DNA of 64,000 nucleotides from Auanema rhodensis. Its lineage: Eukaryota > Nematoda > Chromadorea > Rhabditida > Rhabditidae. Positions 8,536 through 21,872 of this stretch are shown piece after piece. The stretch spans positions 25,249,638-25,313,637 of the forward strand of contig OZ059900.1 of the NCBI GenBank assembly GCA_964057225.1. The letters are read 5' to 3'. The translations under genes were made by a program, and so were the position numbers. The notes under the pieces are model-generated. The model saw nothing but the letters and a program-made list of their open reading frames with translations, ran no database searches and was not told where the DNA came from. Every line of letters begins with the position of its first letter. Within the stretch, counting starts at the first letter, position 1.

Positions 8536-11271
8536 TACGAACAATTTTGAGCTAAGTTTCATTGACATTGCATGAGTTTGAACACATGAAATCGTAAGTC
8601 AAAACCTTGTTTACAGCGAAATTTCCAAAAACTGGTTTTCCAGCATAATAAAATATTTCTCATGAGAAATACTGTGTTTTTGTATTTTTTTAATGTTCAG
8701 CATGTAAAACGCTTCATTTTGATATGTAAAACGCTGAAATTCGTTGCATTTGACGACTCATATGAACAAAAATCGATTTTATCAATATTAGCCATAAGGG
8801 GCGTGCCCTCAGAATATGCTAATTTCCTTAATTTTCTAACCCCTGTTTTTTTGTCGTGAAAGTGGAACTAGACGTTGTACGAACAATTTTAAGCTAGGTT
8901 TCATTGACATTGCATGAGTTTGAACACATGAAATCGTAAGTCAAAACCTTGTTTACAGCGAAATTTCCAAAAACTGGTTTTCCAGCATAATACAATATTT
9001 CTCATGGGAAATACTGTGTTTTTATATTTTTCTAGTGTTCAGCATGTAAAGTGCTTCATTTTAGTATGTAACACGCTGAAATTCGTTGCATTTGACGACT
9101 CATATGAACAAAAATCGATTTTATCAATATTAGCCATAAGGGGCGTGCCCTCAGAATATGCTAATTTCCTTAATTTTCTAACCCCTGTTTTTTTGTCGTG
9201 AAAGTGGAACTAGACGTTGTACGAACAGTTTTGAGCTAGGTTTCATTGACATTGCATGAGTTTGAACACATGAAATCGTAAGTCAAAACCTTGTTTACAG
9301 CGAAATTTCCAAAAACTGGTTTTCCAGCATAATAAAATATTTCTCATGGGAAATACTGTGTTTTTGTATTTTTTCAGTGTTCAGCATGTAAAATGCTTCA
9401 TTTTAGTATGTAACACGCTGAAATTCGTTGCATTTGACGACTGATATGAACAAAAATCGATTTAATCAATATTAGCCATAAGGGGCGTGCCCTCAGAATA
9501 TGCTAATTTCCTTAATTTTCTAACCCCTGTTTTTTTGTCGTGAAAGTGGAACTAGACGTTGTACGAACAATTTTGAGCTAGGTTTCATTGACATTGCATG
9601 AGTTTGAACACATGAAATCGTAAGTCAAAACCTTGTTTACAGCGAAATTTCCAAAAACTGGTTTTCCAGCATAATAAAATATTTCTCATATGAAATACTG
9701 TGTTTTTGTATTTTTTTAGTGTTCAGCATGTAAAATGCGTCATTTTAGTATGTAAAACGCTGAAATTCGTTGCATTTGACGACTCATATGAACAAAAATC
9801 GATTTTATCAATATTAGCCATAAGGGGCGTGCCCTCAGAATATGCTAATTTCCTTAATTTTCTAACCCCTGTTTTTTTGTCGTGAAAGTGGAACTAGACG
9901 TTGTACGAACAATTTTGAGCTAAGTTTCATTGACATTGCATGAGTTTGAACACATGAAATCGTAAGTCAAAACCTTGTTTACAGCGAAATTTCCAAAAAC
10001 TGGTTTTCCAGCATAATAAAATATTTCTCATGAGAAATACTGTGTTTTTGTATTTTTTTAATGTTCAGCATGTAAAATGCTTTATTTTGATATGTAAAAC
10101 GCTGAAATTCGTTGCATTTGACGACTCATATGAACAAAAATCGATTTTATCAATATTAGCCATAAGGGGCGTGCCCTCAGAATATGCTAATTTCCTTAAT
10201 TTTCTAACCCCTGTTTTTTTGTCGTGAAAGTGGAACTAGACGTTGTACGAACAATTTTGAGCTAGGTTTCATTGACATTGCATGAGTTTGAACACATGAA
10301 ATCGTAAGTCAAAACCTTGTTTACAGCGAAATTTCCAAAAACTGGTTTTCCAGCATAATACAATATTTCTCATGGGAAATACTGTGTTTTTATATTTTTC
10401 TAGTGTTCAGCATGTAAAATGCTTCATTTTAGTATGTAACACGCTGAAATTCGTTGCATTTGACGACTCATATGAACAAAAATCGATTTTATCAATATTA
10501 GCCATAAGGGGCGTGCCCTCAGAATATGCTAATTTCCTTAATTTTCTAACCCCTGTTTTTTTGTCGTGAAAGTGGAACTAGACGTTGTACGAACAGTTTT
10601 GAGCTAGGTTTCATTGACATTGCATGAGTTTGAACACATGAAATCGTAAGTCAAAACCTTGTTTACAGCGAAATTTCCAAAAACTGGTTTTCCAGCATAA
10701 TAAAATATTTCTCATGGGAAATACTGTGTTTTTGTATTTTTTCAGTGTTCAGCATGTAAAATGCTTCATTTTAGTATGTAACACGCTGAAATTCGTTGCA
10801 TTTGACGACTCATATGAACAAAAATCGATTTAATCAATATTAGCCATAAGGGGCGTGCCCTCAGAATATGCTAATTTCCTTAATTTTCTAACCCCTGTTT
10901 TTTTGTCGTGAAAGTGGAACTAGACGTTGTACGAACAATTTTGAGCTAGGTTTCATTGACATTGCATGAGTTTGAACACATGCAATCGTAAGTCAAAACC
11001 TTGTTTACAGCGAAATTTCCAAAAACTGGTTTTCCAGCATAATAAAATATTTCTCATGGGAAATACTGTGTTTTTGTATTTTTCTAGTGTTCAGCATGTA
11101 AAACGCTTCATTTTGATATGTAAAACGCTGAAATTCGTTGCATTTGACGACTCATATGAACAAAAATCGATTTAATCAATATTAGCCATAAGGGGCGTGC
11201 CCTCAGAATATGCTAATTTCCTTAATTTTCTAACCCCTGTTTTTTTGTCGTGAAAGTGGAACTAGACGTTG
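7852..11271 (+). repeat. Region B: 10-unit segment duplicated at 21873-25292
   Basis: Ten consecutive units (X, S, Rb, X, S, V, Rc, X, S, C) have counterparts in the same order about 14.02 kb downstream. The most telling shared markers are in the X unit at 8878, which has TTTTAAGCT near its start and AAAGTGCTTC in the middle; both occur again in the unit at 22899 and I noticed them nowhere else. The ACTGATATG and CATATGAAAT units at 9220 and 9562 match 23241 and 23583. Agreement ends at 11272, where X is followed downstream by Rb instead. Confidence 0.82.
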
Positions 11272-13665
11272 TACGAACAATTTTGAGCTAGGTTTCATTG
11301 ACATTGCATGAGTTTGAACACATGAAATCGTAAGTCAAAACCTTGTTTACAGCGAAATTTCCAAAAACTGGTTTTCCAGCATAATACAATATTTCTCATG
11401 GGAAATACTGTGTTTTTATATTTTTCTAGTGTTCAGCATGTAAAATGCTTCATTTTAGTATGTAACACGCTGAAATTCGTTGCATTTGACGACTCATATG
11501 AACAAAAATCGATTTTATCAATATTAGCCATAAGGGGCGTGCCCTCAGAATATGCTAATTTCCTTAATTTTCTAACCCCTGTTTTTTTGTCGTGAAAGTG
11601 GAACTAGACGTTGTACGAACAGTTTTGAGCTAGGTTTCATTGACATTGCATGAGTTTGAACACATGAAATCGTAAGTCAAAACCTTGTTTACAGCGAAAT
11701 TTCCAAAAACTGGTTTTCCAGCATAATAAAATATTTCTCATGGGAAATACTGTGTTTTTGTATTTTTTCAGTGTTCAGCATGTAAAATGCTTCATTTTAG
11801 TATGTAACACGCTGAAATTCGTTGCATTTGACGACTCATATGAACAAAAATCGATTTAATCAATATTAGCCATAAGGGGCGTGCCCTCAGAATATGCTAA
11901 TTTCCTTAATTTTCTAACCCCTGTTTTTTTGTCGTGAAAGTGGAACTAGACGTTGTACGAACAATTTTGAGCTAGGTTTCATTGACATTGCATGAGTTTG
12001 AACACATGCAATCGTAAGTCAAAACCTTGTTTACAGCGAAATTTCCAAAAACTGGTTTTCCAGCATAATAAAATATTTCTCATGAGAAATACTGTGTTTT
12101 TGTATTTTTTTAATGTTCAGCATGTAAAATGCTTTATTTTGATATGTAAAACGCTGAAATTCGTTGCATTTGACGACTCATATGAACAAAAATCGATTTT
12201 ATCAATATTAGCCATAAGGGGCGTGCCCTCAGAATATGCTAATTTCCTTAATTTTCTAACCCCTGTTTTTTTGTCGTGAAAGTGGAACTAGACGTTGTAC
12301 GAACAATTTTGAGCTAGGTTTCATTGACATTGCATGAGTTTGAACACATGAAATCGTAAGTCAAAACCTTGTTTACAGCGAAATTTCCAAAAACTGGTTT
12401 TCCAGCATAATACAATATTTCTCATGGGAAATACTGTGTTTTTATATTTTTCTAGTGTTCAGCATGTAAAATGCTTCATTTTAGTATGTAACACGCTGAA
12501 ATTCGTTGCATTTGACGACTCATATGAACAAAAATCGATTTTATCAATATTAGCCATAAGGGGCGTGCCCTCAGAATATGCTAATTTCCTTAATTTTCTA
12601 ACCCCTGTTTTTTTGTCGTGAAAGTGGAACTAGACGTTGTACGAACAGTTTTGAGCTAGGTTTCATTGACATTGCATGAGTTTGAACACATGAAATCGTA
12701 AGTCAAAACCTTGTTTACAGCGAAATTTCCAAAAACTGGTTTTCCAGCATAATAAAATATTTCTCATGGGAAATACTGTGTTTTTGTATTTTTTCAGTGT
12801 TCAGCATGTAAAATGCTTCATTTTAGTATGTAACACGCTGAAATTCGTTGCATTTGACGACTCATATGAACAAAAATCGATTTAATCAATATTAGCCATA
12901 AGGGGCGTGCCCTCAGAATATGCTAATTTCCTTAATGTTCTAACCCCTGTTTTTTTGTCGTGAAAGTGGAACTAGACGTTGTACGAACAATTTTGAGCTA
13001 GGTTTCATTGACATTGCATGAGTTTGAACACATGCAATCGTAAGTCAAAACCTTGTTTACAGCGAAATTTCCAAAAACTGGTTTTCCAGCATAATAAAAT
13101 ATTTCTCATGGGAAATACTGTGTTTTTGTATTTTTCTAGTGTTCAGCATGTAAAACGCTTCATTTTGATATGTAAAACGCTGAAATTCGTTGCATTTGAC
13201 GACTCATATGAACAAAAATCGATTTAATCAATATTAGCCATAAGGGGCGTGCCCTCAGAATATGCTAATTTCCTTAATTTTCTAACCCCTGTTTTTTTGT
13301 CGTGAAAGTGGAACTAGACGTTGTACGAACAATTTTGAGCTAAGTTTCATTGACATTGCATGAGTTTGAACACATGAAATCGTAAGTCAAAACCTTGTTT
13401 ACAGCGAAATTTCCAAAAACTGGTTTTCCAGCATAATAAAATATTTCTCATGAGAAATACTGTGTTTTTGTATTTTTTTAATGTTCAGCATGTAAAACGC
13501 TTCATTTTGATATGTAAAACGCTGAAATTCGTTGCATTTGACGACTCATATGAACAAAAATCGATTTTATCAATATTAGCCATAAGGGGCGTGCCCTCAG
13601 AATATGCTAATTTCCTTAATTTTCTAACCCCTGTTTTTTTGTCGTGAAAGTGGAACTAGACGTTG
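11272..13665 (+). repeat. Region B: 7-unit segment duplicated at 16402-18794
   Basis: The order X-S-C/Rc hybrid-X-S-C-Rb is repeated 5130 bp (15 units) downstream. Two uncommon markers support it: the C/Rc hybrid unit at 11956, with its 95-codon open frame, matches 17086, and the TTAATGTTC variant near 12935 matches one near 18063. The second copy additionally lost one base near 17688 and has a private TGTAATTTTTCAG near 16890. Confidence 0.8.
11992..12279 (+). other. 95-codon open frame within a hybrid unit, probably not coding
   Basis: This is the longest open frame in the window, matched by an identical-length one at 17122-17409. It exists because two features meet in one unit: A to C at unit position 54 (TGA to TGC) and the GATTTTATC variant, which removes a TAA. 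All other units have at least one of these stops. The frame ends at the TGA of GTCGTGAAAG near the unit's 3' part. It contains no recognisable domain, signal peptide or ribosome-binding context. Differences between homologous frames in other units are mostly amino-acid changing, which argues against selection on a protein. Confidence 0.7.
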
Positions 13666-15375
13666 TACGAACAGTTTTGAGCTAGGTTTCATTGACATTG
13701 CATGAGTTTGAACACATGAAATCGTAAGTCAAAACCTTGTTTACAGCGAAATTTCCAAAAACTGGTTTTCCAGCATAATAAAATATTTCTCATGGGAAAT
13801 ACTGTGTTTTTGTATTTTTTCAGTGTTCAGCATGTAAAACGCTTCATTTTGATATGTAAAACGTTGAAATTCGTTGCATTTGACGACTCATATGAACAAA
13901 AATCGATTTAATCAATATTAGCCATAAGGGGCGTGCCCTCAGAATATGCTAATTTCCTTAATTTTCTAACCCCTGTTTTTTTGTCGTGAAAGTGGAACTA
14001 GACGTTGTACGAACAATTTTGAGCTAGGTTTCATTGACATTGCATGAGTTTGAACACATGAAATCGTAAGTCAAAACCTTGTTTACAGCGAAATTTCCAA
14101 AAACTGGTTTTCCAGCATAATAAAATATTTCTCATATGAAATACTGTGTTTTTGTATTTTTTTAGTGTTCAGCATGTAAAATGCGTCATTTTAGTATGTA
14201 AAACGCTGAAATTCGTTGCATTTGACGACTCATATGAACAAAAATCGATTTTATCAATATTAGCCATAAGGGGCGTGCCCTCAGAATATGCTAATTTCCT
14301 TAATTTTCTAACCCCTGTTTTTTTGTCGTGAAAGTGGAACTAGACGTTGTACGAACAATTTTGAGCTAAGTTTCATTGACATTGCATGAGTTTGAACACA
14401 TGAAATCGTAAGTCAAAACCTTGTTTACAGCGAAATTTCCAAAAACTGGTTTTCCAGCATAATAAAATATTTCTCATGAGAAATACTGTGTTTTTGTATT
14501 TTTTTAATGTTCAGCATGTAAAATGCTTTATTTTGATATGTAAAACGCTGAAATTCGTTGCATTTGACGACTCATATGAACAAAAATCGATTTTATCAAT
14601 ATTAGCCATAAGGGGCGTGCCCTCAGAATATGCTAATTTCCTTAATTTTCTAACCCCTGTTTTTTTGTCGTGAAAGTGGAACTAGACGTTGTACGAACAA
14701 TTTTGAGCTAGGTTTCATTGACATTGCATGAGTTTGAACACATGAAATCGTAAGTCAAAACCTTGTTTACAGCGAAATTTCCAAAAACTGGTTTTCCAGC
14801 ATAATACAATATTTCTCATGGGAAATACTGTGTTTTTATATTTTTCTAGTGTTCAGCATGTAAAATGCTTCATTTTAGTATGTAACACGCTGAAATTCGT
14901 TGCATTTGACGACTCATATGAACAAAAATCGATTTTATCAATATTAGCCATAAGGGGCGTGCCCTCAGAATATGCTAATTTCCTTAATTTTCTAACCCCT
15001 GTTTTTTTGTCGTGAAAGTGGAACTAGACGTTGTACGAACAGTTTTGAGCTAGGTTTCATTGACATTGCATGAGTTTGAACACATGAAATCGTAAGTCAA
15101 AACCTTGTTTACAGCGAAATTTCCAAAAACTGGTTTTCCAGCATAATAAAATATTTCTCATGGGAAATACTGTGTTTTTGTATTTTTTCAGTGTTCAGCA
15201 TGTAAAATGCTTCATTTTAGTATGTAACACGCTGAAATTCGTTGCATTTGACGACTCATATGAACAAAAATCGATTTAATCAATATTAGCCATAAGGGGC
15301 GTGCCCTCAGAATATGCTAATTTCCTTAATTTTCTAACCCCTGTTTTTTTGTCGTGAAAGTGGAACTAGACGTTG
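12982..15375 (+). repeat. Region B: 7-unit block (2394 bp), second occurrence
   Basis: The unit order C-Rb-S-V-Rc-X-S matches 6142-8535, and the V unit at 14008 again carries CATATGAAAT. The S unit at 13666 is a hybrid: its middle carries the Rb-like AACGCTTCATTTTGATATG and a private AACGTTG, which points to a conversion tract inside the unit. The following units, from 15376, start the series again (C-Rb) but then skip to Rc at 16060, as if S and V had been deleted by unequal exchange. Confidence 0.75.
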
Positions 15376-16401
15376 TACGAACAATTTTGAGCTAGGTTTC
15401 ATTGACATTGCATGAGTTTGAACACATGCAATCGTAAGTCAAAACCTTGTTTACAGCGAAATTTCCAAAAACTGGTTTTCCAGCATAATAAAATATTTCT
15501 CATGGGAAATACTGTGTTTTTGTATTTTTCTAGTGTTCAGCATGTAAAACGCTTCATTTTGATATGTAAAACGCTGAAATTCGTTGCATTTGACGACTCA
15601 TATGAACAAAAATCGATTTAATCAATATTAGCCATAAGGGGCGTGCCCTCAGAATATGCTAATTTCCTTAATTTTCTAACCCCTGTTTTTTTGTCGTGAA
15701 AGTGGAACTAGACGTTGTACGAACAATTTTGAGCTAAGTTTCATTGACATTGCATGAGTTTGAACACATGAAATCGTAAGTCAAAACCTTGTTTACAGCG
15801 AAATTTCCAAAAACTGGTTTTCCAGCATAATAAAATATTTCTCATGAGAAATACTGTGTTTTTGTATTTTTTTAATGTTCAGCATGTAAAACGCTTCATT
15901 TTGATATGTAAAACGCTGAAATTCGTTGCATTTGACGACTCATATGAACAAAAATCGATTTTATCAATATTAGCCATAAGGGGCGTGCCCTCAGAATATG
16001 CTAATTTCCTTAATTTTCTAACCCCTGTTTTTTTGTCGTGAAAGTGGAACTAGACGTTGTACGAACAATTTTGAGCTAAGTTTCATTGACATTGCATGAG
16101 TTTGAACACATGAAATCGTAAGTCAAAACCTTGTTTACAGCGAAATTTCCAAAAACTGGTTTTCCAGCATAATAAAATATTTCTCATGAGAAATACTGTG
16201 TTTTTGTATTTTTTTAATGTTCAGCATGTAAAATGCTTTATTTTGATATGTAAAACGCTGAAATTCGTTGCATTTGACGACTCATATGAACAAAAATCGA
16301 TTTTATCAATATTAGCCATAAGGGGCGTGCCCTCAGAATATGCTAATTTCCTTAATTTTCTAACCCCTGTTTTTTTGTCGTGAAAGTGGAACTAGACGTT
16401 G

Positions 16402-18794
16402 TACGAACAATTTTGAGCTAGGTTTCATTGACATTGCATGAGTTTGAACACATGAAATCGTAAGTCAAAACCTTGTTTACAGCGAAATTTCCAAAAACTG
16501 GTTTTCCAGCATAATACAATATTTCTCATGGGAAATACTGTGTTTTTATATTTTTCTAGTGTTCAGCATGTAAAATGCTTCATTTTAGTATGTAACACGC
16601 TGAAATTCGTTGCATTTGACGACTCATATGAACAAAAATCGATTTTATCAATATTAGCCATAAGGGGCGTGCCCTCAGAATATGCTAATTTCCTTAATTT
16701 TCTAACCCCTGTTTTTTTGTCGTGAAAGTGGAACTAGACGTTGTACGAACAGTTTTGAGCTAGGTTTCATTGACATTGCATGAGTTTGAACACATGAAAT
16801 CGTAAGTCAAAACCTTGTTTACAGCGAAATTTCCAAAAACTGGTTTTCCAGCATAATAAAATATTTCTCATGGGAAATACTGTGTTTTTGTAATTTTTCA
16901 GTGTTCAGCATGTAAAATGCTTCATTTTAGTATGTAACACGCTGAAATTCGTTGCATTTGACGACTCATATGAACAAAAATCGATTTAATCAATATTAGC
17001 CATAAGGGGCGTGCCCTCAGAATATGCTAATTTCCTTAATTTTCTAACCCCTGTTTTTTTGTCGTGAAAGTGGAACTAGACGTTGTACGAACAATTTTGA
17101 GCTAGGTTTCATTGACATTGCATGAGTTTGAACACATGCAATCGTAAGTCAAAACCTTGTTTACAGCGAAATTTCCAAAAACTGGTTTTCCAGCATAATA
17201 AAATATTTCTCATGAGAAATACTGTGTTTTTGTATTTTTTTAATGTTCAGCATGTAAAATGCTTTATTTTGATATGTAAAACGCTGAAATTCGTTGCATT
17301 TGACGACTCATATGAACAAAAATCGATTTTATCAATATTAGCCATAAGGGGCGTGCCCTCAGAATATGCTAATTTCCTTAATTTTCTAACCCCTGTTTTT
17401 TTGTCGTGAAAGTGGAACTAGACGTTGTACGAACAATTTTGAGCTAGGTTTCATTGACATTGCATGAGTTTGAACACATGAAATCGTAAGTCAAAACCTT
17501 GTTTACAGCGAAATTTCCAAAAACTGGTTTTCCAGCATAATACAATATTTCTCATGGGAAATACTGTGTTTTTATATTTTTCTAGTGTTCAGCATGTAAA
17601 ATGCTTCATTTTAGTATGTAACACGCTGAAATTCGTTGCATTTGACGACTCATATGAACAAAAATCGATTTTATCAATATTAGCCATAGGGGCGTGCCCT
17701 CAGAATATGCTAATTTCCTTAATTTTCTAACCCCTGTTTTTTTGTCGTGAAAGTGGAACTAGACGTTGTACGAACAGTTTTGAGCTAGGTTTCATTGACA
17801 TTGCATGAGTTTGAACACATGAAATCGTAAGTCAAAACCTTGTTTACAGCGAAATTTCCAAAAACTGGTTTTCCAGCATAATAAAATATTTCTCATGGGA
17901 AATACTGTGTTTTTGTATTTTTTCAGTGTTCAGCATGTAAAATGCTTCATTTTAGTATGTAACACGCTGAAATTCGTTGCATTTGACGACTCATATGAAC
18001 AAAAATCGATTTAATCAATATTAGCCATAAGGGGCGTGCCCTCAGAATATGCTAATTTCCTTAATGTTCTAACCCCTGTTTTTTTGTCGTGAAAGTGGAA
18101 CTAGACGTTGTACGAACAATTTTGAGCTAGGTTTCATTGACATTGCATGAGTTTGAACACATGCAATCGTAAGTCAAAACCTTGTTTACAGCGAAATTTC
18201 CAAAAACTGGTTTTCCAGCATAATAAAATATTTCTCATGGGAAATACTGTGTTTTTGTATTTTTCTAGTGTTCAGCATGTAAAACGCTTCATTTTGATAT
18301 GTAAAACGCTGAAATTCGTTGCATTTGACGACTCATATGAACAAAAATCGATTTAATCAATATTAGCCATAAGGGGCGTGCCCTCAGAATATGCTAATTT
18401 CCTTAATTTTCTAACCCCTGTTTTTTTGTCGTGAAAGTGGAACTAGACGTTGTACGAACAATTTTGAGCTAAGTTTCATTGACATTGCATGAGTTTGAAC
18501 ACATGAAATCGTAAGTCAAAACCTTGTTTACAGCGAAATTTCCAAAAACTGGTTTTCCAGCATAATAAAATATTTCTCATGAGAAATACTGTGTTTTTGT
18601 ATTTTTTTAATGTTCAGCATGTAAAACGCTTCATTTTGATATGTAAAACGCTGAAATTCGTTGCATTTGACGACTCATATGAACAAAAATCGATTTTATC
18701 AATATTAGCCATAAGGGGCGTGCCCTCAGAATATGCTAATTTCCTTAATTTTCTAACCCCTGTTTTTTTGTCGTGAAAGTGGAACTAGACGTTG
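16402..18794 (+). repeat. Region B: second copy of the 7-unit segment, with 1 bp deletion
   Basis: This is the partner of 11272-13665. The unit that starts at 17428 is 341 bp because one A is missing in CCATAAGGGG (CCATAGGGG near 17685-17693). The deletion is absent from the upstream partner, so it arose after the duplication and was not spread to neighbours. All later unit starts are shifted by one base because of it. Confidence 0.8.
17122..17409 (+). other. Second 95-codon open frame in hybrid unit, probably not coding
   Basis: This is the copy of the 11992-12279 frame in the 5130 bp downstream duplicate. Its presence reflects duplication of the hybrid C/Rc unit and not independent conservation. 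The shorter 61-71 codon frames elsewhere (for example 127-324, 7306-7491, 33627-33824, 41493-41690) start at the ATG inside the palindrome region or the next ATG and end at the same TGA. They occur only in units with GATTTTATC. In the shorter 69-codon class the frame starts upstream instead and stops at the TAA of GATTTAATC. Confidence 0.7.
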
Positions 18795-20846
18795 TACGAA
18801 CAGTTTTGAGCTAGGTTTCATTGACATTGCATGAGTTTGAACACATGAAATCGTAAGTCAAAACCTTGTTTACAGCGAAATTTCCAAAAACTGGTTTTCC
18901 AGCATAATAAAATATTTCTCATGGGAAATACTGTGTTTTTGTATTTTTTCAGTGTTCAGCATGTAAAATGCTTCATTTTAGTATGTAACACGCTGAAATT
19001 CGTTGCATTTGACGACTCATATGAACAAAAATCGATTTAATCAATATTAGCCATAAGGGGCGTGCCCTCAGAATATGCTAATTTCCTTAATTTTCTAACC
19101 CCTGTTTTTTTGTCGTGAAAGTGGAACTAGACGTTGTACGAACAATTTTGAGCTAGGTTTCATTGACATTGCATGAGTTTGAACACATGCAATCGTAAGT
19201 CAAAACCTTGTTTACAGCGAAATTTCCAAAAACTGGTTTTCCAGCATAATAAAATATTTCTCATGGGAAATACTGTGTTTTTGTATTTTTCTAGTGTTCA
19301 GCATGTAAAACGCTTCATTTTGATATGTAAAACGCTGAAATTCGTTGCATTTGACGACTCATATGAACAAAAATCGATTTAATCAATATTAGCCATAAGG
19401 GGCGTGCCCTCAGAATATGCTAATTTCCTTAATTTTCTAACCCCTGTTTTTTTGTCGTGAAAGTGGAACTAGACGTTGTACGAACAATTTTGAGCTAAGT
19501 TTCATTGACATTGCATGAGTTTGAACACATGAAATCGTAAGTCAAAACCTTGTTTACAGCGAAATTTCCAAAAACTGGTTTTCCAGCATAATAAAATATT
19601 TCTCATGAGAAATACTGTGTTTTTGTATTTTTTTAATGTTCAGCATGTAAAACGCTTCATTTTGATATGTAAAACGCTGAAATTCGTTGCATTTGACGAC
19701 TCATATGAACAAAAATCGATTTTATCAATATTAGCCATAAGGGGCGTGCCCTCAGAATATGCTAATTTCCTTAATTTTCTAACCCCTGTTTTTTTGTCGT
19801 GAAAGTGGAACTAGACGTTGTACGAACAATTTTGAGCTAGGTTTCATTGACATTGCATGAGTTTGAACACATGAAATCGTAAGTCAAAACCTTGTTTACA
19901 GCGAAATTTCCAAAAACTGGTTTTCCAGCATAATACAATATTTCTCATGGGAAATACTGTGTTTTTATATTTTTCTAGTGTTCAGCATGTAAAATGCTTC
20001 ATTTTAGTATGTAACACGCTGAAATTCGTTGCATTTGACGACTCATATGAACAAAAATCGATTTTATCAATATTAGCCATAAGGGGCGTGCCCTCAGAAT
20101 ATGCTAATTTCCTTAATTTTCTAACCCCTGTTTTTTTGTCGTGAAAGTGGAACTAGACGTTGTACGAACAGTTTTGAGCTAGGTTTCATTGACATTGCAT
20201 GAGTTTGAACACATGAAATCGTAAGTCAAAACCTTGTTTACAGCGAAATTTCCAAAAACTGGTTTTCCAGCATAATAAAATATTTCTCATGGGAAATACT
20301 GTGTTTTTGTATTTTTTCAGTGTTCAGCATGTAAAATGCTTCATTTTAGTATGTAACACGCTGAAATTCGTTGCATTTGACGACTCATATGAACAAAAAT
20401 CGATTTAATCAATATTAGCCATAAGGGGCGTGCCCTCAGAATATGCTAATTTCCTTAATTTTCTAACCCCTGTTTTTTTGTCGTGAAAGTGGAACTAGAC
20501 GTTGTACGAACAATTTTGAGCTAGGTTTCATTGACATTGCATGAGTTTGAACACATGAAATCGTAAGTCAAAACCTTGTTTACAGCGAAATTTCCAAAAA
20601 CTGGTTTTCCAGCATAATAAAATATTTCTCATGGGAAATACTGTGTTTTTGTATTTTTTTAGTGTTCAGCATGTAAAATGCGTCATTTTAGTATGTAAAA
20701 CGCTGAAATTCGTTGCATTTGACGACTCATATGAACAAAAATCGATTTTATCAATATTAGCCATAAGGGGCGTGCCCTCAGAATATGCTAATTTCCTTAA
20801 TTTTCTAACCCCTGTTTTTTTGTCGTGAAAGTGGAACTAGACGTTG
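18111..20846 (+). repeat. Region B: 8-unit segment duplicated at 24951-27686
   Basis: The order C-Rb-S-C-Rb-X-S-V is repeated exactly 6840 bp (20 units) downstream. The downstream copy has a private CAAAATCTTG near 26042, where this copy has the usual CAAAACCTTG. After 20847 the two differ: here a hybrid unit (AGCTAAG start with an S-type middle) and a second V unit follow, whereas 27687 is an Ra unit. Confidence 0.78.
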
Positions 20847-21872
20847 TACGAACAATTTTGAGCTAAGTTTCATTGACATTGCATGAGTTTGAACACATGA
20901 AATCGTAAGTCAAAACCTTGTTTACAGCGAAATTTCCAAAAACTGGTTTTCCAGCATAATAAAATATTTCTCATGGGAAATACTGTGTTTTTGTATTTTT
21001 TCAGTGTTCAGCATGTAAAATGCTTCATTTTAGTATGTAACACGCTGAAATTCGTTGCATTTGACGACTCATATGAACAAAAATCGATTTAATCAATATT
21101 AGCCATAAGGGGCGTGCCCTCAGAATATGCTAATTTCCTTAATTTTCTAACCCCTGTTTTTTTGTCGTGAAAGTGGAACTAGACGTTGTACGAACAATTT
21201 TGAGCTAGGTTTCATTGACATTGCATGAGTTTGAACACATGAAATCGTAAGTCAAAACCTTGTTTACAGCGAAATTTCCAAAAACTGGTTTTCCAGCATA
21301 ATAAAATATTTCTCATGGGAAATACTGTGTTTTTGTATTTTTTTAGTGTTCAGCATGTAAAATGCGTCATTTTAGTATGTAAAACGCTGAAATTCGTTGC
21401 ATTTGACGACTCATATGAACAAAAATCGATTTTATCAATATTAGCCATAAGGGGCGTGCCCTCAGAATATGCTAATTTCCTTAATTTTCTAACCCCTGTT
21501 TTTTTGTCGTGAAAGTGGAACTAGACGTTGTACGAACAATTTTGAGCTAAGTTTCATTGACATTGCATGAGTTTGAACACATGAAATCGTAAGTCAAAAC
21601 CTTGTTTACAGCGAAATTTCCAAAAACTGGTTTTCCAGCATAATAAAATATTTCTCATGAGAAATACTGTGTTTTTGTATTTTTTTAATGTTCAGCATGT
21701 AAAATGCTTCATTTTGATATGTAAAACGCTGAAATTCGTTGCATTTGACGACTCATATGAACAAAAATCGATTTTATCAATATTAGCCATAAGGGGCGTG
21801 CCCTCAGAATATGCTAATTTCCTTAATTTTCTAACCCCTGTTTTTTTGTCGTGAAAGTGGAACTAGACGTTG

